Source of the DNA: an uncultured Anaerococcus sp.
GTDB taxonomy: Bacteria > Bacillota > Clostridia > Tissierellales > Peptoniphilaceae
Reading direction: 5' to 3'
DNA: 19,201 nt
Assembly (NCBI GenBank): GCA_900550345.1
Contig: URRX01000010.1
Location: 1-19,201 of the forward strand
Of the stretch, positions 15,092 through 19,201 are shown in pieces. The translations under genes and the position numbers were made by a program. The notes below the pieces were generated by a model that worked only from the letters and a program-made list of their open reading frames with translations, had not been told where the DNA came from and made no database searches. Position 1 is the stretch's first letter. Every line of letters begins with the position of its first letter.

Positions 15092-16081
15092 TTAAAATAA
15101 AAGATTGATATCAAAATCTTTTTCTATCATCTTGTTATCTAACATAAATTTCTTAGTTCTTTCAAATCCTTCTTTGTCTTTATCTGTGATTTTTGTTGAA
15201 AAATCATACATTGGGAACATATAATCGTAGGCTTTATCGTCAAGGTCTAGTTCTTTTTTTACAATTTCTTTTGTTTGCTCTTTATCATTTTCCATAAATT
15301 TAGAAATTTCAGCTTGGGCATCATCAAGGGCTTTTATTACGTCTGGATGGTCTTTGGCATATTTTTCTGAACTTGCCACACAAATTATGGCATCAATTAG
15401 ATTTTCACCGTCTGTAATTTCATATAGTCCTGCTTCTTTTGCCTTATAAGCTGCAGGACCTCCCAAAAGTGCCACGTCCAAATTTCCTGAATCTAGGGCA
15501 GTTGCAGCATCAGGAATTAACATATTTGAAAATTCTACATCCTTTTCTGTCATATTTTCTTTGTCTAAATATGCTAAAAGTTCTTGGTGAAGGTTTGTTC
15601 CTGCAGGGCCTCCAATTTTTTTGCCCTTTAAATCTTTAGGACTTTTTATAGAATCATCTTTAGAAAAAAGTGAAAAAGCTTTTGGTGCTCTTGAATACAT
15701 ATTTAAAACTTTGATATCTTGACCATTAGCTTTTGCAAGAATTGCAGAAGATCCTCCTAAAGCATATAAAATATCAACATCCCCACTTGCAAGAGCAGCA
15801 GTTTGGTCAGCTCCACTAGTTATTTCTTTGTAATTGATTTTTACACCTGGAAGGTGTTTTTTTAATATTTCTTTATTTTTTTCTATAATTGATGGAACAT
15901 TTAATGGTGCTGTTACGTATGTTATGTTTAATTCGTCAATAGATAATTTTTCATTACTTTGTGATACTTGATTTGAAATATTTTCGTTTGAATTATTTTC
16001 TTTTTTGTCCGTATTTGAGCAAGCAGTGATTGCGAAAACTAGGGCAAAAAGTGATAAAATTTTTAATAATTTATTTTTCAT
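15092..16081 (-). CDS. ABC importer substrate-binding lipoprotein (nitrate/sulfonate/taurine type)
   Basis: A 329-residue extracytoplasmic solute receptor. The signal peptide ends in the lipobox AITAC, with Cys21 as the lipid-anchored residue, followed by an Asn/Ser/Lys-rich linker. The mature part has the features of the NMT1/SsuA/TauA periplasmic-binding group: YVTAPLNVPSIIEKNKE, the ALASGDVDILYALGGSSA segment, KGKKIGGPAGTNLHQELLAYL, and ALDSGNLDVALLGGPAA. Members bind sulfonates, taurine, nitrate, thiamine precursors or riboflavin; I cannot choose from sequence alone. The gene is last in a permease-ATPase-receptor operon and overlaps the ATPase gene by 11 bp. GGAG lies 6 nt before the ATG. 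Complete; a strong terminator follows. Confidence 0.9.
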   Translation of the reverse strand: MKNKLLKILSLFALVFAITACSNTDKKENNSNENISNQVSQSNEKLSIDELNITYVTAPLNVPSIIEKNKEILKKHLPGVKINYKEITSGADQTAALASGDVDILYALGGSSAILAKANGQDIKVLNMYSRAPKAFSLFSKDDSIKSPKDLKGKKIGGPAGTNLHQELLAYLDKENMTEKDVEFSNMLIPDAATALDSGNLDVALLGGPAAYKAKEAGLYEITDGENLIDAIICVASSEKYAKDHPDVIKALDDAQAEISKFMENDKEQTKEIVKKELDLDDKAYDYMFPMYDFSTKITDKDKEGFERTKKFMLDNKMIEKDFDINLLF

Positions 16082-16757
16082 TTTCTTCTCCTATTATTTT
16101 TTTAAATTTATTTCTCAAAATTTCCTTGGAAAGTTTCCCATCTTCAAGGTCAAAATCAGAAACAATTTTTCCATTTTTCATAATTATAAGTCTTTGGCCC
16201 ACATTGAGGGCTTCTTCTAGGTCGTGACTTACAAATAAAAAACCGGAATTTTTGATTTTCATATAATTAATTAACTCTATTTCTAATTTTTCCTTAGTAA
16301 TTTCATCCAAAGAGGCAAAAGGTTCATCTAAAAGCATAAAATTATTAGGAAAAATAAGAGCTCTGGCAAGGGAAACTCTTGCCTTCATTCCTCCAGAAAG
16401 TTGGGAAGGATAGGCTTTTTCAAATCCTTTAAGCCCCATTATTTTTATCCATTTTTGGCAAAGTTTTGAGTCATTGTTTGAAAATTTTATATTTTCTTCA
16501 ACATTTTTCCAGGCTAAAAGTCTTGGATCTTGAAAAACAAAGGAAGTTTTAACCTTATCTTTTAAAATTTCTCCCTGGTCAATTTCCAAAAGTCCTCCAA
16601 TTGTCCTAAGCAGGGTAGATTTTCCACAGCCAGAAGGGCCAATCAAGACATTTCTTTTTTTGATATCAAGATTTAGGTTTAAATTATCCAGAGCTTTGAT
16701 TTTTTTGCCGTCGATTTCATAGATTTTTGAAAGATTAGATAGATTTATACCAGTCAT
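16071..16757 (-). CDS. ABC importer ATP-binding protein (SsuB/TauB-like)
   Basis: The 228-residue cytoplasmic ATPase of the importer. Visible are Walker A GPSGCGKST (40-48), Q-loop Gln76 in the group-typical QDPRLLAWKNVEENI, signature LSGGMKARVSLARAL (120-134), Walker B MLLDEP (141-146) with the catalytic Glu, and the switch His in FVSHD. The QDPRLLAW form and the SGGM signature place it with SsuB/TauB/NrtD ATPases. No C-terminal regulatory extension is present. It overlaps the permease gene by 23 bp and the receptor gene by 11 bp, so the three are tightly coupled. AAAGGAGAT lies within the end of the permease gene ahead of the ATG. Confidence 0.93.
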   Translation of the reverse strand: MTGINLSNLSKIYEIDGKKIKALDNLNLNLDIKKRNVLIGPSGCGKSTLLRTIGGLLEIDQGEILKDKVKTSFVFQDPRLLAWKNVEENIKFSNNDSKLCQKWIKIMGLKGFEKAYPSQLSGGMKARVSLARALIFPNNFMLLDEPFASLDEITKEKLEIELINYMKIKNSGFLFVSHDLEEALNVGQRLIIMKNGKIVSDFDLEDGKLSKEILRNKFKKIIGEENEK

Positions 16758-17520
16758 TTTTCAAATCTCCTTTCAAAAATAAGCTTGCAATTTTTACAAA
16801 AATTTTATCAGAAATCATACCTATTAATCCGATTAGTAAAATTCCAACAATGACCTTGTCGGTTCTTGACATAAGCCTTGAAAAATTAATCAAATATCCT
16901 AATCCCTTGGATGCAGCAAGCATTTCTGCAGCAATAATTGACCTATAGGCATAACCAAGACCAATTCTAGCTCCAACAAAAATATCCTTTAAACTTGAAG
17001 GAAGGACAAGTTTTGTAAAAATTTCCCTATCATCATAAGAAAAAGCTCTACCCATTTCTATCATATTTTTATCAGCTTCCATAAAACCCTTTTGAATATT
17101 TAAAAAAATCGGGAAAAAAGATGCCATAAAAACTATGGTAATTTTGCTAACTTCACCAATTCCAACCCATAAAATCAAAAGAGGAATCATACCTAGGGGA
17201 GGAATATTTTTCAAAAAATCTAAAATATTTGAAAAATATGGGAAAATATTAGCTTTTAAATAAAATATCAAAGCCAAAAAAAAGGAAAATATAAAAGCTA
17301 AAATATATCCCACAAAAACCCTATAAAGAGAGGCCAAAATATTTTCAAAAATAGACCCATCATAAACCATATCTAGGAAAGTTTCCAATACTTTGTAAGG
17401 GCTTGGAAGATAAATTGGCGAAAAAATCCCCATCTTATAAATAATTTGCCAAATGATAAGGATGACAAAAAATACAAGAAAATTTTTCTTTAATTTGTAA
17501 GTAAAGTTAAATTTTTTCAT
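16735..17520 (-). CDS. ABC importer permease (SsuC/TauC-like)
   Basis: The 261-residue membrane subunit, with about six helices. The LPSPYKV motif after the first helix is typical of the SsuC/TauC/NrtB family. The cytoplasmic coupling loop is EMGRAFSYDDREIFTKLVLP, an EAA-type motif that docks on the ATPase, followed by SSLKDIFVGARIGLGYAYRS. First gene of the operon. AGGGGG lies 5 nt before the ATG. Substrate is not determined by the permease sequence. The operon is bordered on both sides by clusters of the AGAGATCTCT repeat family, so it might be variably present between strains, although nothing in its composition looks foreign. Confidence 0.92.
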   Translation of the reverse strand: MKKFNFTYKLKKNFLVFFVILIIWQIIYKMGIFSPIYLPSPYKVLETFLDMVYDGSIFENILASLYRVFVGYILAFIFSFFLALIFYLKANIFPYFSNILDFLKNIPPLGMIPLLILWVGIGEVSKITIVFMASFFPIFLNIQKGFMEADKNMIEMGRAFSYDDREIFTKLVLPSSLKDIFVGARIGLGYAYRSIIAAEMLAASKGLGYLINFSRLMSRTDKVIVGILLIGLIGMISDKIFVKIASLFLKGDLKNDWYKSI

Positions 17521-17593
17521 AAAAACCCCCTAACATTCTATCAAAAAATGAGAAAGTTTATCAATTATTTGTAAAATAAAACTGTAATTTCTA

Positions 17594-17621
17594 AATATAT
17601 TAATGAAAGAGTCCATATCAA
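17594..17621 (-). promoter_or_regulatory. Candidate promoter of the ABC importer operon
   Basis: On the minus strand TTGATA (17621-17616) and TATATT (17599-17594) are 16 bp apart, about 75 bp before the permease ATG. A second pair, TTGATA (17563-17558) and TAGAAT (17539-17534), is closer. It would start transcription inside the ribosome binding site, so I prefer the upstream pair. No riboswitch fold was recognised in the short leader. Confidence 0.4.
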
Positions 17622-17680
17622 AAGAAAAATTCTTTTATTAATGTGCAAAGATAAATTTTAATTATAGCTATATTTAATCA

Positions 17681-18004
17681 AGAGATCTCTCGGCTGCGCT
17701 CGAGATGGGTTGATTCTATATTCTTTTTATGACTAAAGGAAAAAATGATTTTAAAATTATAAAAAATATAAAAACTTTAGAAATTAATATTAATTCAAAA
17801 ATAACCCATCTCGACTAGATGATTGTGCCCTGATTCGGCACAATCATCCCTAAAACTAAGTTCAGATTTATAACCGTTGATTTCGGTTATAAATCCTGAA
17901 AAATAGTGCGAGATCACGGAAAAATTTGCGTAGCAGATGAGTTTTCATAAGCACGAAGAAGTTTGCTAAGAAACTTGTTTAGTGAACTAAGTGGATAGAT
18001 CTCA
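17681..18004 (+). repeat. AGAGATCTCT repeat family, unit D (with structured module)
   Basis: A 324-bp unit colinear with unit B: AGAGATCTCT, CTCGGCTGCGCTCGAG, ATGGGTTGATT, the AT-rich core with GACTAAAGG and CTTTAGAAATTAA, CCCATCTCGAC, the long module, and the degenerate end ATAGATCTCA. Being in the same orientation as unit B on the other side of the importer operon, the pair forms a long direct repeat about 3.2 kb apart. Confidence 0.75.
17819..17947 (+). ncRNA. Candidate structured module inside unit D
   Basis: Same arrangement as the module at 14569-14738. P1: ATGATTGTGCC/GGCACAATCAT with loop CTGATTC (17819-17847). P2: GATTTATAACCG/CGGTTATAAATC, 12 bp perfect, loop TTGATTT (17865-17895); the C-G pair here is a mismatch in unit B. 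The junction is closed by TGAAAA (from 17897) and TTTTCA (to 17947), with hairpins GTGC-GAGA-TCAC and ATTTGC-GTA-GCAGAT each carrying one mismatch, so this copy is partly decayed in the junction. Confidence 0.4.
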
Positions 18005-18038
18005 AATATTTATTATATATATGGTCAAAGTCAATTTA

Positions 18039-18269
18039 AGAGATCTCTCGACTACTAAAACCCGTTTGCTTCGCAAACGTTACCGTGCTTTCGCACTAGT
18101 TTTAGGGAAAAATATGCCAAATCAAGGCATATTTTTCTGCTCGAGATGGGTTAATGCTATATTTTTTTAATGGCTAAAGGAAAAAATGATTTTTAAATTA
18201 TAAAAATATAAACTTTAGTAATTAAATTTATTCAGTTATTACCCATCTCGACCTTGTGGAGAGATCTCA
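18039..18269 (+). repeat. AGAGATCTCT repeat family, unit E (module in the left arm, inverted)
   Basis: A 231-bp unit. The core (GGCTAAAGG, AACTTTAGTAATTAA) is in the same orientation as units A-D and the right end is the short CCCATCTCGACCTTGTGG form. The left arm is split instead: between CTCGA (near 18050) and CTCGAGATGGG (from 18140) lies an inverted module of about 90 bp, listed separately. It ends in AGAGATCTCA. Confidence 0.7.
18055..18136 (-). ncRNA. Candidate structured module inside unit E (minus-strand sense)
   Basis: Read on the minus strand: AAAAATATGCC/GGCATATTTTT, 11 bp perfect, loop TTGATTT (18136-18108). Then a junction closed by CTAAAAC/GTTTTAG (18105-18099 and 18061-18055) holding GTGC-GAAA-GCAC (18096-18085) and CGTTTGC-GAA-GCAAACG (18079-18063). 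Order, loop TTGATTT and a GNRA tetraloop match the modules in units B and D, although the stem sequences differ. Confidence 0.45.
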
Positions 18270-18363
18270 TTTATTAAATTTATATATAATTAAAGTCATT
18301 TCTAAAATTTTTCGACCAAGTCTATGTTTAAACTTTTCAATTGTTATTTAAATTTCTACAAGT

Positions 18364-18390
18364 AAAAAGACAGGTATTAACCTGCCTTTT
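18364..18390 (-). terminator. Rho-independent terminator of the gene at 18401-19201
   Basis: On the minus strand GGCAGGT and ACCTGTC pair (one G-U) around a 4-nt loop, with AAAA before and TTTTT after. It lies about 10 bp beyond the stop codon. Confidence 0.8.
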
Positions 18391-18400
18391 GCTATAGATT

Positions 18401-19201
18401 TTATTGGTTAAATTTCAAGGAATTTATAATATTTTCATTTAAAAGTTCGGTTTTGTTTGTATTTTTTAAAGGACCTGTAAGAATCATATTTACATAATAA
18501 TTATTGGTTTCAAAGGCTATTTTTTCGCCTTCTTTTGTGAATTGTTCTGTGTAAATTCTTACTTTTGATTTCATAAATAATTTATCATGGACCATTTCTT
18601 CTTTAACCTCACCCATTGGACTTATAAATGCTGGTGGAATTGTTGTGCCTTGGCTTTGGGAGAAAGATTTATTCAAATCAAGGTCTTTGTCTTTTTTGGT
18701 TTTTGAAATTAAAACTTGGTTTATGGTTTTTCCCGAAACTTGACTTTCATATACTGTGAGTGATTCACTATCTTGAGTTTTTTTCATGTTTTTTGGAATA
18801 TTAAATGAAAAGTCCTCCATATCAACTTTTTCTGTAGCATAAAGATCCATATTTTTGTTAAAAGATTTAAATGATTTTGCTACCATACCAAAATCTTCAC
18901 TTTCTGGATAAGTTGTTGATAGTAAATCTGCCATTATATATTGAGATGCAGATGATTTTTCCTTATCTTCAATAATTTGAAAACAAAGTACATTGCTAGG
19001 GGTAGCCATAAATATATTTGTGTAGGAAAATTTATTATCTTCAATTATTGAGTAGGCAGACTTTTTATAATCGCTATCAATAATTACAGGTTTTTGAATA
19101 ACATTTGCATTTTTAATTGAAGAATTATAAGTTTCTTTATCGGCTATATTATAAAGTTCATCCTTAATTTCACCTTCAGATTTTTCTCCATCTTTAAATA
19201 A
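18401..19201 (-). CDS. Hypothetical protein, C-terminal 266 residues (5' end outside window)
   Basis: The frame is open from the window edge to the stop at 18401, so the ATG at 19009 is probably internal and at least 64 residues precede it. I do not recognise the family. The visible part has no membrane helix and is rich in Lys, Ser, Asp and Asn, as in secreted or lipoprotein domains of this bacterial group. It may hold two related alpha/beta halves. One ends FSYTNIFMATPSNVLCFQII...ASQYIMADLL; the other ends with a long-strand/helix pattern, IAFETNNYYVNMILTG then ELLNENIINSLKF. Each is a hydrophobic strand pair followed by a helix, loosely like PsbP or LpqN-type folds. That resemblance is weak and only by eye. 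It has its own terminator and no visible cotranscribed neighbour. Confidence 0.7.
   Translation of the reverse strand, partial: LFKDGEKSEGEIKDELYNIADKETYNSSIKNANVIQKPVIIDSDYKKSAYSIIEDNKFSYTNIFMATPSNVLCFQIIEDKEKSSASQYIMADLLSTTYPESEDFGMVAKSFKSFNKNMDLYATEKVDMEDFSFNIPKNMKKTQDSESLTVYESQVSGKTINQVLISKTKKDKDLDLNKSFSQSQGTTIPPAFISPMGEVKEEMVHDKLFMKSKVRIYTEQFTKEGEKIAFETNNYYVNMILTGPLKNTNKTELLNENIINSLKFNQ

Noticed and set aside
17534..17563. TTGATA-18-TAGAAT promoter for the importer permease
   Set aside because: Its expected start site falls within the AGGGGG ribosome binding site, leaving almost no leader. The upstream pair at 17594-17621 is more workable.
14198..18269. CRISPR array
   Set aside because: The repeat units are 168-341 bp, with similar cores rather than unique spacers of equal length, and there are no cas genes.
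14198..18269. Composite transposon carrying the ABC importer
   Set aside because: No transposase frame is present in either cluster, and the clusters are multi-unit and unequal. Flanking repeats alone do not show mobility.
18401..19009. Complete 202-residue gene starting at the ATG at 19009
   Set aside because: The same frame continues without a stop to the window edge and the residues before the ATG look like continuous protein, so the gene is treated as partial.

Overview
The window is very AT-rich. Its gene families and strong AAGGAG-type ribosome binding sites point to a low-GC Gram-positive anaerobe of the Peptoniphilaceae type (Anaerococcus, Peptoniphilus, Finegoldia). That placement is inferred from gene style, not from a marker gene. 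I see no rRNA, tRNA, transposase or CRISPR array.

Layout. (1) 1-2651, plus strand: a MurNAc recovery operon with the end of mupG, then murQ, then a murP-type PTS transporter. The murP frame is broken by a dinucleotide slip in an (AT)5 run close to its 3' end. (2) 2772-7674, minus strand: an OmpR-type response regulator and a short-loop histidine kinase, a terminator, then an FtsX-type ABC exporter pair (ATPase and permease). A pair of 8-bp direct repeats at the exporter promoter looks like the regulator's binding site. (3) 8115-9619, plus: sppA signal peptide peptidase and an RDD membrane protein. (4) 10054-13882, plus: class Ia ribonucleotide reductase nrdA and nrdB, with an almost perfect NrdR box upstream and a GC-rich hairpin-forming insertion between the two genes. 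(5) 15092-17520, minus: a three-gene nitrate/sulfonate/taurine-type ABC importer (permease, ATPase, lipoprotein). (6) 18401-19201, minus: the C-terminal part of an unrecognised protein, cut by the window edge.

The most unusual content is non-coding. Two copies of a 171-172 bp imperfect palindrome with inverted ends (9646-9817 and 13920-14090) lie in the same orientation on either side of nrdAB, each between an upstream operon and a terminator. A second family, five units bounded by the palindrome AGAGATCTCT, forms two clusters (14198-14967 and 17681-18269) on either side of the ABC importer. Three of these units carry an extra module that folds, on paper, into a hairpin with a TTGATTT loop followed by a three-way junction with a GNRA tetraloop. 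Stem sequences differ between the copies but pairing is largely kept, which suggests a selected structured RNA or single-stranded DNA.

Taken together, the genes cover cell-wall sugar salvage, envelope stress sensing and export, membrane protein quality control, dNTP synthesis and small-anion or organosulfur/nitrogen uptake. The intergenic spaces have been extensively colonised by structured repeats.
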